Shown here: piece after piece, positions 35,101-43,703 of the stretch | Position numbering within the stretch: position 1 is the first letter of the stretch | How the letters are laid out: each line of letters starts with the position of its first letter | Origin: an uncultured Winogradskyella sp. | GTDB lineage: Bacteria > Bacteroidota > Bacteroidia > Flavobacteriales > Flavobacteriaceae | Direction: 5' to 3' | Assembly (NCBI RefSeq): GCF_947498005.1 | Contig: NZ_CANMIW010000001.1 | Location: 62,001-126,000, forward strand | DNA: 64,000 bases | Translations under genes and position numbers: made by a program | The notes under the pieces: generated by a model | Seen by the model: the letters and a program-made list of their open reading frames with translations, nothing else | What the model was told of the DNA's origin: nothing | Databases searched by the model: none

Positions 35101-36174
35101 TTAGTCTTTTTTAGAGGGCATAGTCTCAAAAATATTACGCAAGTCTTTTTTAAACGGCAAATGATCTGCACGTCCTTTTTTAAAGATATCATTACTGTTG
35201 CCTTGACCTTTTCTTAATGCTTTCTGCTCTTCAAACGGTAGCCTATTTATTTCCATGCAATTGGTAGAGCAACAATTCTCCATTTTTTCTTTACATGAAT
35301 CACATTGAATAAACAATAAATGACAAGCTTCATTAGCACAGTTTGTATGTAAATCTGCTGGCTCACCACATTGATGGCAGTTGGCGATAATATCATCTGA
35401 AATACGTTCCGAACGACGTTGATCAAACACAAAGTTTTTCCCAAGAAATTTGTTTTCTAAACCTTCGGCTTCAATTTGACGCACATAATTAATTATACCA
35501 CCTTCTAATTGAAAAACGTTTTTAAATCCTTTATGTTTATAATATGCGCTTGCTTTTTCACAACGAATTCCACCTGTGCAATACATTACAAGCTTTTTAT
35601 CTTCCTTATGCTCTCTTAAATCTTCTTCAATTAAATCTAAAGACTCTCTAAAGGTATCTACATCTGGAGTGACTGCATTTTTAAAATGACCAATTTCGCT
35701 TTCGTAGTGATTTCTCATATCTACTAAAACTGTGTTTGGGTCTTCAATGAGTTCGTTAAACTTTTCTGCATTGACATGCACACCTTTATTGGTTACGTCA
35801 AAAGACGCATCATTTAATCCATCTGCGACGATTTTATTACGGACCTTAACTTTAAGCTTTAAAAAGGCAAAATTATCATGCTCAACAGCAATATTTAATC
35901 TAACATTTTCTAAGAAAGAAATGGTGTCTAAATGATTTTTAAACGGTTCAAAATTATCTGCTGGCACAGAGAGTTGTGCGTTAATACCTTCCTTAGCGAC
36001 GTAGATTCTTCCTAGGACATCTAATTCGTCCCAAGCTAAAAATAGATGGTTTCTAAAAATTTCGGTATTGTTAATTTTGGCGTACTTGTAGAAAGAGATA
36101 GTTAAGCGTTCTTTGCCTGCTTGTTGAATAAGCTCTGCTCTTTCTTTAGCACTTAAGTTATTGTACAGTTGCAT
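35101..36174 (-). CDS. trhO: tRNA uridine(34) hydroxylase (rhodanese-type)
   Basis: The 357-residue protein has an N-terminal acylphosphatase-like domain (LGRIYVAKEGINAQLSVP), then a rhodanese domain with the active-site loop MYCTGGIRCEKA (Cys199). A C-terminal Cys-rich zinc-like segment (CHQCGEPADLHTNC ... CDSCKEKMENCC) follows. The architecture is that of TrhO/YceA, which hydroxylates uridine 34 of several tRNAs. The C-terminal zinc module is intact. It is apparently monocistronic. Confidence 0.93.
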   Translation of the reverse strand: MQLYNNLSAKERAELIQQAGKERLTISFYKYAKINNTEIFRNHLFLAWDELDVLGRIYVAKEGINAQLSVPADNFEPFKNHLDTISFLENVRLNIAVEHDNFAFLKLKVKVRNKIVADGLNDASFDVTNKGVHVNAEKFNELIEDPNTVLVDMRNHYESEIGHFKNAVTPDVDTFRESLDLIEEDLREHKEDKKLVMYCTGGIRCEKASAYYKHKGFKNVFQLEGGIINYVRQIEAEGLENKFLGKNFVFDQRRSERISDDIIANCHQCGEPADLHTNCANEACHLLFIQCDSCKEKMENCCSTNCMEINRLPFEEQKALRKGQGNSNDIFKKGRADHLPFKKDLRNIFETMPSKKD

Positions 36175-36287
36175 GCTATACTAATTTTAAGGTTAAAAGA
36201 ATAATTAAAATACATCTTTACTAGAGTTTAGATATATTATCTGCAAAGATATTACTTTTAGTGAGATGCCTCATAACTAGGCACAAA

Positions 36288-36318
36288 AAAAGCACTTCGA
36301 TTATCTCAAAGTGCTTTT
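36288..36318 (-). terminator. Terminator of the small unit upstream of recA
   Basis: AAAAGCACTT and AAGTGCTTTT form a perfect 10-bp stem. On the minus strand the stem is followed by CTTTTTTTG, whereas on the plus strand only TTTTAG follows. It therefore mainly ends transcripts moving leftward from the promoter at 36535-36561. Confidence 0.85.
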
Positions 36319-36435
36319 AGATTAACTTACTAACTTAAAATTTTAACCTAAAAAGTTAATCTTCATCGGCTTTACAGTTGTTGAGGGATCGACAACAATT
36401 GAAACACCTAATATCGTACTAATCTTTTTCTTAAT

Positions 36436-36504
36436 TTAATTGAACTTTACATCTTTCAATCCGCCACTAAACTCTAAAATAAATTTAGAGTTTTTGTAGC
36501 GCAT
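36436..36504 (-). CDS. Possible 22-residue peptide in the ECF-controlled unit
   Basis: An ATG at 36504 opens MRYKNSKFILEFSGG... ending in KFN and TAA at 36438-36436. The start is ~24 nt after the predicted transcription start, and the frame contains the 10-bp hairpin. Continuing in the same frame past the TAA are 30 protein-like codons (IKKKISTILGVSIVVDP ... KINFLG, TAA at 36343), with ATT as first codon. The two halves might be one 53-codon gene broken by a nonsense codon, or two peptides. Confidence 0.35.
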   Translation of the reverse strand: MRYKNSKFILEFSGGLKDVKFN

Positions 36505-36534
36505 ATCATAGCAAATTTTTCCTTTTTCATTAAG

Positions 36535-36561
36535 TAGATGCAAAAAGTGTAAAAGGGTTGC
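36535..36561 (-). promoter_or_regulatory. ECF sigma-type promoter, second copy
   Basis: These 27 bases are identical, on the opposite strand, to 37727-37753 in front of the ECF sigma operon; two further upstream bases (AC) also match. The boxes read GCAACC and CATCTA with 15 bp between them, a spacing typical of ECF-dependent promoters. It faces the small unit 36528-36288. Confidence 0.75.
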
Positions 36562-36633
36562 GTTATTAATTGAAAAAAATATTTTCTTTTACAGTAATTG
36601 TTAAACGAGAAATGAAATAAATAAAATAAGTGG

Positions 36634-36641
36634 TATTTTTG
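36634..36641 (+). promoter_or_regulatory. -7 box of recA
   Basis: TATTTTTG fits TAnnTTTG and lies 31 bp before the recA ATG. I see no LexA-like palindrome near it and no good -33 TTG. Confidence 0.45.
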
Positions 36642-36672
36642 AAGTCAGATTAATTCAGAAATAAAAGAACAA

Positions 36673-37677
36673 ATGAGTAGCGAAAAAGATGCAAAATTAA
36701 AAGCTTTAAAATTAACTTTAGATAAATTAGACAAAGCGTACGGAAAAGGAACGGTAATGAAAATGAGCGATCAAGCTGTAGTTGATGTAGATGCTATATC
36801 ATCTGGCTCATTAGGTTTAGATATTGCATTAGGCGTTGGTGGCTATCCAAGAGGTCGTGTTATTGAAATTTACGGACCAGAATCTTCTGGTAAAACTACT
36901 TTAACTTTACATGCTATCGCTGAAGCTCAAAAAGCTGGAGGTATAGCAGCATTTATTGATGCAGAACATGCTTTTGATCGTTTTTACGCTGAAAAATTAA
37001 ACGTTGATATAGATAATTTAATCATTTCTCAACCAGATAATGGTGAGCAAGCTTTAGAAATTGCTGATAATCTTATACGATCTGGAGCTATTGACATTGT
37101 TGTAGTAGATTCTGTAGCTGCCTTAACACCTAAAAGTGAAATTGAAGGTGAAATGGGAGATTCTAAAATGGGACTACATGCACGTTTAATGTCTCAAGCT
37201 TTAAGAAAACTTACGGCATCAATTAGTAAAACCAATTGTACGGTTATCTTTATTAACCAATTACGTGAAAAAATTGGTGTAATGTTTGGTAACCCAGAAA
37301 CAACAACTGGTGGTAACGCCTTAAAATTCTATGCTTCTGTTCGTTTAGATATTAGACGATCTACACAAATAAAAGATAGCAATGGAAATGTAATGGGTAA
37401 CAAAACCCGAGTTAAGGTTGTAAAAAACAAAGTTGCTCCACCATTTAGACTTGCAGAATTTGACATTATGTATGGTGCAGGTGTATCTAAAGTAGGAGAA
37501 ATTTTAGATTTAGCTGTTGAACATGATATTGTTAAAAAGAGTGGATCTTGGTTTAGCTATGGCGACACAAAATTAGGACAAGGTAGAGATGCTGTTAAAC
37601 TTTTAATTCAAGATAATCCGGATCTCATGGATGAATTAGAGGAAAAAGTACGAACCTTAATAAATGAATCTAAATAA
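36673..37677 (+). CDS. recA: Recombinase RecA
   Basis: RecA forms ATP-dependent filaments on single-stranded DNA for homologous recombination and SOS signalling. The 334-residue protein has Walker [11 protein letters not shown], Walker [11 protein letters not shown], the L1/L2 DNA-binding loops ([46 protein letters not shown] split around NPETTTGG) and a normal C-terminal domain. Its own terminator follows. Confidence 0.99.
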   Translation: MSSEKDAKLKALKLTLDKLDKAYGKGTVMKMSDQAVVDVDAISSGSLGLDIALGVGGYPRGRVIEIYGPESSGKTTLTLHAIAEAQKAGGIAAFIDAEHAFDRFYAEKLNVDIDNLIISQPDNGEQALEIADNLIRSGAIDIVVVDSVAALTPKSEIEGEMGDSKMGLHARLMSQALRKLTASISKTNCTVIFINQLREKIGVMFGNPETTTGGNALKFYASVRLDIRRSTQIKDSNGNVMGNKTRVKVVKNKVAPPFRLAEFDIMYGAGVSKVGEILDLAVEHDIVKKSGSWFSYGDTKLGQGRDAVKLLIQDNPDLMDELEEKVRTLINESK

Positions 37678-37689
37678 TTCAATATTAAA

Positions 37690-37716
37690 AAAATCCTGAA
37701 AAATCAGGATTTTTTT
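37690..37716 (+). terminator. recA terminator
   Basis: AAAATCCTGA and TCAGGATTTT (10 bp) enclose AAAA and continue into a T-tract, 13 nt after the recA stop. It separates recA from the ECF operon promoter 11 bp further on. Confidence 0.92.
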
Positions 37717-37726
37717 AGTTTTAGAC

Positions 37727-37753
37727 GCAACCCTTTTACACTTTTTGCATCTA
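37727..37753 (+). promoter_or_regulatory. ECF sigma-type promoter of the lipoprotein-sigma-barrel operon
   Basis: GCAACC and CATCTA boxes 15 bp apart lie 26 bp before the lipoprotein ATG. The sequence is identical over 27 bases to the inverted element at 36535-36561. ECF sigma factors commonly drive their own operon, so this is the likely autoregulated promoter. Confidence 0.75.
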
Positions 37754-37779
37754 TATATTGATATTGACTATAATTAATT

Positions 37780-38223
37780 ATGAAAAAATTTGCCCTTTTA
37801 GCTTTAATATTCGTTTCTACATTAACATCTTGTAGCCTTGATGATGGTGCAGAAAGCAACTTTTACTTAGCGGTTTTACCTATTGATGGTGTTGAAATGC
37901 CAGAATCTTTTGTACAAGGTGAAACCTATGAAATTTTCGTGACCTATATCAAGCCTAATTCTTGTCATACGTTCAACGATTTTATATATGAAATTGATGG
38001 AAATGAAAGAACTGTCGCAGTAGTAAATACGGTTTACTATGCCAATAATGGAGTCAGTTGTGATGAAGTTTCTGAACTCGTTACAGTCAGTTTTGATCTC
38101 TATGTTTCTGGAAATGAAACCTATATATTTAAATTTTTCCAAGGTGAAGATCCAAATAGCGGTGAAGATCAATATTATTTGGTAGAAGTGCCTGTCATGG
38201 AAGGTAGAACGCCTACTAACTAA
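37780..38223 (+). CDS. Small lipoprotein of the ECF operon
   Basis: The 147-residue protein has a lipoprotein signal (MKKFALLALIFVSTLTSC). A ~125-residue acidic domain follows with three cysteines outside the lipobox region, two of them in NSCHTF and GVSCDE that could pair. I recognise no family. Being first in an operon with an ECF sigma factor and a membrane-spanning partner suggests an envelope sensor or a protective product of that stress response. Confidence 0.75.
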   Translation: MKKFALLALIFVSTLTSCSLDDGAESNFYLAVLPIDGVEMPESFVQGETYEIFVTYIKPNSCHTFNDFIYEIDGNERTVAVVNTVYYANNGVSCDEVSELVTVSFDLYVSGNETYIFKFFQGEDPNSGEDQYYLVEVPVMEGRTPTN

Positions 38224-38265
38224 TTTAATGGTAGTAACTAATTATTAATTAATTCCTAGACTCAT

Positions 38266-38814
38266 GTGAGTTTAAACCAACTCATAGAAAATTGTATTAG
38301 TCAAGATGCTAAAGCACAGAGCCAATTATACAAGCAGTTTGCAAGTAAATTATTTTCGCTTTGTCTTAAGTATTCAAAAAACTATGCAGAAGCGGAAGAT
38401 AATTTGCATGATGCATTTATAACTATTTTTGGAAAAATAGACCAGTATAATAATAAAGGTTCTTTCGAAGGTTGGCTTAAACGTATTGCAATTAATACAT
38501 CGTTGCAACGCTATAGAGATAATGTTGGCGTTTATGATATTATTAATGAAGGTAATATTGAAGATGTATCAGTAGATATTAACGAAGATGACGTAAGTAT
38601 TGAATATTTGCTAAAAATTATTCAAGAATTACCAGACAGATATAGATTGGTATTTAATTTGTATGTACTAGATGGTTATTCACATGTTGAAATAAGCGAA
38701 TTAATTAATATTTCAACAGGAACATCAAAATCTAACTTAGCGAGAGCAAGAATGATTTTAAAAGATAAAATTGAAGATTATAACGCGTTAGCCCCAAATG
38801 CGCAGAGTTTATAA
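38266..38814 (+). CDS. ECF-type RNA polymerase sigma factor
   Basis: The 182-residue protein has region 2 (LFSLCLKYSKNYAEAEDNLHDAFI; IDQYNNKGSFEGWLKRIAINTSL) and region 4 (LPDRYRLVFNLYVLDGYSHVEI; GTSKSNLARARMILKDKI). This is the short two-region layout of extracytoplasmic-function sigma factors. The start is GTG at 38266; the ATG overlapping it reads straight into TGA. The next gene, 2 bp downstream, has the form of a membrane anti-sigma partner. Confidence 0.93.
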   Translation: MSLNQLIENCISQDAKAQSQLYKQFASKLFSLCLKYSKNYAEAEDNLHDAFITIFGKIDQYNNKGSFEGWLKRIAINTSLQRYRDNVGVYDIINEGNIEDVSVDINEDDVSIEYLLKIIQELPDRYRLVFNLYVLDGYSHVEISELINISTGTSKSNLARARMILKDKIEDYNALAPNAQSL

Positions 38815-38816
38815 AA

Positions 38817-40388
38817 ATGAAAGAGAATAAGAACATAGACAGACTTTTTCAGGAAAAGTTTAAAGACTTTGAAATAACACCTGACGATGCCGTATGGAAT
38901 CGTATAAATGAAAGCCTGCCAAAGAAAAAGAAGAAAAGAAGAGTTATTGCACTATGGTGGCAAGTTGGTGGTATAGCAGCTGCTATCGCTCTGTTATTTA
39001 CTATTGGTATTTCTGTTTATAATTCTGATAGTAATAACTCAGATGAATTACCTGTTGTTAATACGGACCAAAAGGAAACAAAATCTAATATTAATAATTC
39101 TACAAAGTCCAAACAGGATGAATTAAAAGTAAATGACGAAAATAACTCGTCTATTGCCAACTCAAAATCTGATTTAGAAGAGTTATCAAATTCAAAAGAC
39201 GTTATTAATACTCAAAAAGAGTCTCAAAAACAAAAGATAAGCACAATTCCAGAATATTCGAATTCACAAATGGAAGGTGTAGCTAATAATTCCAAGACTA
39301 AAAAATCATCTTCCACGTCTCAAAAGCGTAATAAATTACCAATAACAACTGCCAAAGATAACACCGACAAGGTTGCTACCCAGAAGACTCCAAACACAAT
39401 AATAAAGACAGAGAATAAGGCACAACTAAAATCTGAAACTGAAAGAAAATCTGCCATCAAAAAGGCAATTTCTAATTCTGAAAAAGTTGTTTACGAAGAT
39501 AATCCTTCAGAAAAAGTAAATTCCGAATCTTCTATAAATACTACTACAAAAACTGAGAATAATGACTCTGAGAACACATTAGTAAAGGAAGCTGAAAAGG
39601 AATCTATTGAAGATGCTATTGCAGAAAATAAAGAAAGTATTGATGAAGAAGAAAAAGAAAATGAACCAAGCAGGTGGAGCGTTGCACCAAATGTTGCGCC
39701 TGTTTACTTTAATTCGTTAGGCAATGGTTCTTCATTAGATGAGCAATTTAATGATAATAACAAAGGAGGCGATATTAATATGAGTTATGGTATTGCAGGT
39801 AGTTATGCTATTTCTAAAAAATTAAAAATTAGAGCTGGTATTAACAGAGTTAACTTAAATCAGTCTACTTCTGATGTTTATGCTTTTACTGGAGCAGAAA
39901 CTGCAGCAAGAGGTGTAGAAGCAGAATTCAGCAACATCGCTTTTAATGGTAACCAAGACCACGTTTCAATAATGAGTTCTATGATGATGAATAGATCTTC
40001 TGTACCAGAAATTTTTAATACTAAAACAGCTGGAAAAATTGATCAGAAGTTTGGATTTATAGAAGTACCCATTGAATTAGAATACAATTTATTGGACAGA
40101 AAATTTGGTATTAATTTAATTGGCGGATTTAGTACTTTTATTTTAAATAATAATGAGATTTATGCAGATGTTAATGGAACCTCAACATTAATCGGTGAAG
40201 CAAATAACATAAATGATACTAGTTTTAGTGCCAATTTTGGTTTAGGCATGGACTACAATCTTTCTAAGCAATGGAGTCTAAACTTAGAACCAACGTTTAA
40301 ATATCAAATTAACACATTTAATAATACAACTGGCGACTTTAAACCCTTCTTTATTGGTGTGTACACAGGCTTAAGTTTTAAATTTTAG
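38817..40388 (+). CDS. Membrane-anchored anti-sigma-like protein with C-terminal beta-barrel
   Basis: The 523-residue protein has a short cytoplasmic N-terminus (FKDFEITPDDAVWNRINESL) and one membrane span at ~45-68 (WWQVGGIAAAIALLFTIGISVY). A Lys/Ser/Asn-rich periplasmic linker of ~200 residues leads to a ~220-residue C-terminal domain of beta-strands (FGFIEVPIELEYNLL; GFSTFIL; YTGLSFKF) like PorT-type outer-membrane barrels. The layout could bridge both membranes, binding the sigma factor inside. It is directly downstream of the sigma gene. The anti-sigma role is inferred. Confidence 0.7.
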   Translation: MKENKNIDRLFQEKFKDFEITPDDAVWNRINESLPKKKKKRRVIALWWQVGGIAAAIALLFTIGISVYNSDSNNSDELPVVNTDQKETKSNINNSTKSKQDELKVNDENNSSIANSKSDLEELSNSKDVINTQKESQKQKISTIPEYSNSQMEGVANNSKTKKSSSTSQKRNKLPITTAKDNTDKVATQKTPNTIIKTENKAQLKSETERKSAIKKAISNSEKVVYEDNPSEKVNSESSINTTTKTENNDSENTLVKEAEKESIEDAIAENKESIDEEEKENEPSRWSVAPNVAPVYFNSLGNGSSLDEQFNDNNKGGDINMSYGIAGSYAISKKLKIRAGINRVNLNQSTSDVYAFTGAETAARGVEAEFSNIAFNGNQDHVSIMSSMMMNRSSVPEIFNTKTAGKIDQKFGFIEVPIELEYNLLDRKFGINLIGGFSTFILNNNEIYADVNGTSTLIGEANNINDTSFSANFGLGMDYNLSKQWSLNLEPTFKYQINTFNNTTGDFKPFFIGVYTGLSFKF

Positions 40389-40447
40389 GTTATTGCAAAA
40401 CTACCTTTTTGGTAGATAAAAAAAGCTATGATGAATGCAATGCTTAC

Positions 40448-40480
40448 AAAAGCTACTCTTGGTTAGGGTAGCTTTTTTTT
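40448..40480. terminator. Terminator shared by the ECF operon and plsC
   Basis: AAAAGCTAC and GTAGCTTTT (9 bp) enclose an 11-nt loop and run into eight Ts on the plus strand. The convergent plsC gene ends inside the stem: its last codons and TAG stop are encoded by the hairpin. Confidence 0.85.
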
Positions 40481-41211
40481 GTGCTTAAACTTAGCTCGTC
40501 CCAAATTAAATTTCTTGTTTTTTCGTTGAGTTGCTTAGTATCTGTTATAGTCAAACCTGTTGTTGGAATAAATTTATGAATCTTAGCGCGCATTTTACCT
40601 GGGCTTCCACTTAAAAAGGTATATGAAAACCGTTTTTTATTATCGTAAAATGTAATCGGAACAATTGGTATTTGATGGTTAATTGCCAGTCTAAAAGCAC
40701 CATCTTTAAATACATCTAATAACACATGTTCTTCTGGCACACCTCCTTCGGGGAAAATACAAATACTAACACCTTGCTTTAAACGACGTTGCGCTCTTAG
40801 AAATACGGCTTGTCTACTCTTAGCACTAGATCGATCTACTAAAATACAGGTACGCTTGTAAAAGAAACCAAATAACGGAATTTTAGCTAATTCTTGTTTT
40901 CCTACAAATACAAACGGGTTTTTTACAGCTACTAACATTAGCATTATATCTGCCATAGAAGTGTGGTTGGCAACAAACATATAACTCTTGTTTGGCACAG
41001 GGATTTCTTCTCGTTTTATTTTGTACCCAAAGCCCATTCCTATTAATATAAACTTTGACCAAATACGAGCCAATTTAAAAAACAATGGATACCATTGCTC
41101 TCTTGATATTGAAATAATTAAAATAGGAAACATCACAATAATCGGTATAGCCACTAATATGTAAAACCATACACGATATAAAACCCAAAATGGATATTTA
41201 AAAATTGCCAT
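40453..41211 (-). CDS. plsC: 1-acylglycerol-3-phosphate acyltransferase
   Basis: PlsC-type enzymes acylate lysophosphatidic acid to phosphatidic acid. The 252-residue protein has an N-terminal hydrophobic segment (WFYILVAIPIIVMFPILIIS), the catalytic HX4D box in VANHTSMADIM, FPEGGVPEE (motif III) and IVPITFYD (motif IV). Its extreme C-terminus (KKSYPNQE) is read through the terminator hairpin. Confidence 0.93.
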   Translation of the reverse strand: MAIFKYPFWVLYRVWFYILVAIPIIVMFPILIISISREQWYPLFFKLARIWSKFILIGMGFGYKIKREEIPVPNKSYMFVANHTSMADIMLMLVAVKNPFVFVGKQELAKIPLFGFFYKRTCILVDRSSAKSRQAVFLRAQRRLKQGVSICIFPEGGVPEEHVLLDVFKDGAFRLAINHQIPIVPITFYDNKKRFSYTFLSGSPGKMRAKIHKFIPTTGLTITDTKQLNEKTRNLIWDELSLSTKKSYPNQE

Positions 41212-41319
41212 AGCTCCAAAACTAACTATTTAAAATAAGAACTCGTTTATACTTTTGATTTTTGCTGAAAAAATGTTCCTTTAAAGTTAAATGTATTCCT
41301 ATAGTTCTTTTAAAAAATT

Positions 41320-41327
41320 TACCTTTG
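41320..41327 (+). promoter_or_regulatory. -7 box of trpS
   Basis: TACCTTTG matches TAnnTTTG, 50 bp before the trpS ATG. No clear -33 TTG is present. Confidence 0.45.
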
Positions 41328-41377
41328 CTTTTTTCGTTTAATAATTAAAGAGATTCCTGCATTAGTGGGACGTGAAC

Positions 41378-42346
41378 ATGGCAAGAATATTAACAGGCGT
41401 ACAAAGTACAGGAACACCACATTTAGGAAACATAATAGGAGCAATATTACCAGCAATAGAAATGGCTAACGATTCTAATAACGATTCGTTTTTATTTATT
41501 GCAAATCTTCATACCTTAACTCAAATAAAGAATGCTGAGGAATTAAGAAATCATACCTATTCTGTAGCGGCAACCTGGTTAGCTTGTGGTCTAGATATTG
41601 AAAAAACCGTGTTTTACAGACAAAGTGATATTCCTCAAGTAACTGAATTATCTTGGTATTTAAGCTGTTTTTTTCCGTACCAACGTTTAACATTAGCTCA
41701 TGGGTTTAAAGATAAAGCAGATCGTTTAGAAGATGTTAACTCTGGTTTATTTACTTATCCAATGCTCATGGCTGCCGATATATTATTGTATGATGCTGAG
41801 GTTATTCCTGTTGGAAAAGACCAATTGCAACATATTGAAATGACACGTGATGTTGCCTCACGTTTTCATGCTAAAATGGGTGAAGCATTTGTTTTACCAA
41901 AAGGAAAAATTCAAGAAAATGGAATGCTTGTTCCTGGTACAGATGGCGAAAAGATGAGTAAAAGTAGAGGTAATTTTATCAATATCTTTTTACCCGAAAA
42001 GCAATTACGTAAAAAAATAATGTCTATTGAAACGGACAGCACAGCCCTAGAGGATCCTAAGGACTGGAAAACATGTAACTGTTTTGCAATATTCAGTTTA
42101 TTGGCTTCAGACGACCAAATCAGTGAAATGAAAACCAATTATGAAGGTGGAAATTATGGTTATGGTCATGCCAAACAAGCCTTATACGAATTAATTTTAG
42201 AGCGTTTTTCTAAAATAAGAGAGCGCTACACATATTACATGGATAATTTAGAAGAAGTTGATGCTGCTTTGGCTAAAGGTGCCGCAAAAGCTAAATTAGT
42301 TGCTGATGGTGTTTTGAAGCGTGTTAGAGGTAAGGTTGGTTATTAA
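41378..42346 (+). CDS. trpS: Tryptophanyl-tRNA synthetase
   Basis: The 322-residue class I synthetase has the HIGH-like motif in GVQSTGTPHLGNIIGA, the KMSKS motif in DGEKMSKSRGN, and DILLYDAEVIPVGKDQLQHIE. I start it at the ATG at 41378; a GTG two codons earlier is in frame but adds nothing. Length is typical for the bacterial enzyme. Confidence 0.97.
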   Translation: MARILTGVQSTGTPHLGNIIGAILPAIEMANDSNNDSFLFIANLHTLTQIKNAEELRNHTYSVAATWLACGLDIEKTVFYRQSDIPQVTELSWYLSCFFPYQRLTLAHGFKDKADRLEDVNSGLFTYPMLMAADILLYDAEVIPVGKDQLQHIEMTRDVASRFHAKMGEAFVLPKGKIQENGMLVPGTDGEKMSKSRGNFINIFLPEKQLRKKIMSIETDSTALEDPKDWKTCNCFAIFSLLASDDQISEMKTNYEGGNYGYGHAKQALYELILERFSKIRERYTYYMDNLEEVDAALAKGAAKAKLVADGVLKRVRGKVGY

Positions 42347-42350
42347 ACAA

Positions 42351-42518
42351 ATGAAGCTGTTCAAACAACACATACTAACTATCTTATTTTTCGTTATAAT
42401 TCTCTATAAAGCTTTTAGTGAGAATTGGCCTTTGTGGTTTAAAATTTTAACTATTTGCGTATTAATTTTTATTGTTTTTAAGATAATTAAAGATTACAAT
42501 AAAAATTCTTCTAAATAA
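42351..42518 (+). CDS. Small two-helix membrane protein
   Basis: The 55-residue frame starts at the ATG 4 bp after the trpS stop and is almost entirely two hydrophobic segments (ILTILFFVIILYKAF; ILTICVLIFIVFKII) with a basic tail. I recognise no family. Coupling to trpS and a hairpin-like topology support it as real. It overlaps the end of dprA by 8 nt in convergent orientation. Confidence 0.55.
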   Translation: MKLFKQHILTILFFVIILYKAFSENWPLWFKILTICVLIFIVFKIIKDYNKNSSK

Positions 42519-43614
42519 CCTCAAACAACTTACCTGGTAAAGGCCTAACCACGCCTTTCAATTCCATATTCAACAATATTCCAGCTATTTTGTAGGTTGG
42601 CATTTCACATCTTAGAGCAATAACATCTAGTAACTCCTTATTGTTATCTTTCAGAAAATTATAAATAATTTTTTCATCTGGCTCTAATTCTACAAATAAC
42701 TGTTGCTGAACTATAGGTTTTTTATTTGATTCTAATTGCCAATTTAACATATAAGGCACATCTAAAGGATTAGATAATAAATGTGCCTTCTGAAATTTAA
42801 TTAAGTTATTACAACCTATACTTTGACTGTCTGTCGTTCTTCCCGGTACAGCAAATACTTCTCTATTATAAGAATTGGCAATATCTGCAGTGACCAAACT
42901 ACCACCTTTTTCAGCAGATTCAATAACGATTGTAGCCTCACTTAATCCTGCAATAATTCTATTTCGTTTTAAAAAATTATTGCGATCAAAATTATCTGTA
43001 CTCCAAAAGTCAGAATAAAAACCACCGTGATTTTCAATATCTGCTACATACTTTTTATGTACTTTAGGATATATTTGGTTTAAGCCATGAGCCAAACAAC
43101 CTATGGTTTGCAAATTATGTTTTACTGCAGCTTTTTGTGCTGTAATATCTGTACCGTAAGCAAAACCTGAAACTATTATTGGGTTAAATTGTGATAACGT
43201 TTCTACCAATTTTTCGCAAAAAGCAATACCACTTGTTGTAATTTTTCTAGCGCCAACAATACTTATAATTCTTTGTTGCTTAATATTAATATTACCCGAT
43301 TGAAATAATACTAATGGTCCATCAATACAATGTTTTAAGCGTTCAGGATAGGTGTCTTCTGTGAAGTAATGTGGACGTATGTTATTGTCTTTAATAAACT
43401 TTAATTCTCGCTCTGCTTCGTCGAGATGAATTCTATCAAAAAGGCCTTGAATAGTTATAGTACCAATACCATCTATTTTTAAAAGTTTGGATTTCTTTTC
43501 ATTTAAAACGGCTTCTGCAGAACCACAATGGTTTATTAATTTTTTAGCTGTTGTCGCGCCAATTTTTGGAACGTGTTGCAAGGCTAAAGCATAAATAAGT
43601 TGCTGGTCTGTCAT
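42511..43614 (-). CDS. dprA: DNA-processing protein DprA
   Basis: DprA binds incoming single-stranded DNA during natural transformation and loads RecA. The 367-residue protein has an N-terminal HhH/SAM-like part (HVPKIGATTAKKLINHCG; KIDGIGTITIQGLF) and the Rossmann core (SIVGARKITTSG; IVSGFAYGTDITAQKAA; SEATIVIESAEKGGSLVTADIA; FAVPGR). A C-terminal winged-helix (DVIALRCEMPTYKIAGILL) completes it. Its presence suggests competence potential. Confidence 0.95.
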   Translation of the reverse strand: MTDQQLIYALALQHVPKIGATTAKKLINHCGSAEAVLNEKKSKLLKIDGIGTITIQGLFDRIHLDEAERELKFIKDNNIRPHYFTEDTYPERLKHCIDGPLVLFQSGNINIKQQRIISIVGARKITTSGIAFCEKLVETLSQFNPIIVSGFAYGTDITAQKAAVKHNLQTIGCLAHGLNQIYPKVHKKYVADIENHGGFYSDFWSTDNFDRNNFLKRNRIIAGLSEATIVIESAEKGGSLVTADIANSYNREVFAVPGRTTDSQSIGCNNLIKFQKAHLLSNPLDVPYMLNWQLESNKKPIVQQQLFVELEPDEKIIYNFLKDNNKELLDVIALRCEMPTYKIAGILLNMELKGVVRPLPGKLFEVI

Positions 43615-43703
43615 TAATTAGAATTCTTCAGCCACCAATTTAACAAAATACTTCACAAGATAAAAGAAGGTTTTTCTTATTTTTATATCATCAATAATAA
43701 TTT

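Larger units (their letters stand above)
36288..36528 (-). ncRNA. Candidate small transcript driven by the ECF-type promoter
   Basis: Between the repeat promoter (36561-36535) and a strong terminator lies a compact unit of ~240 nt transcribed away from recA. It contains a perfect 10-bp hairpin (AAACTCTAAA / TTTAGAGTTT, 36469-36493) and two consecutive short frames. It could be a regulatory RNA, an mRNA for small peptides, or both. The gap 36175-36672 otherwise holds only the recA and trhO leaders. Confidence 0.55.

Noticed and set aside
36528-36530. First ATG after the second ECF-type promoter
   Set aside because: It is only 4 nt past the CATCTA box, at or before the expected transcription start, and opens just 17 codons.
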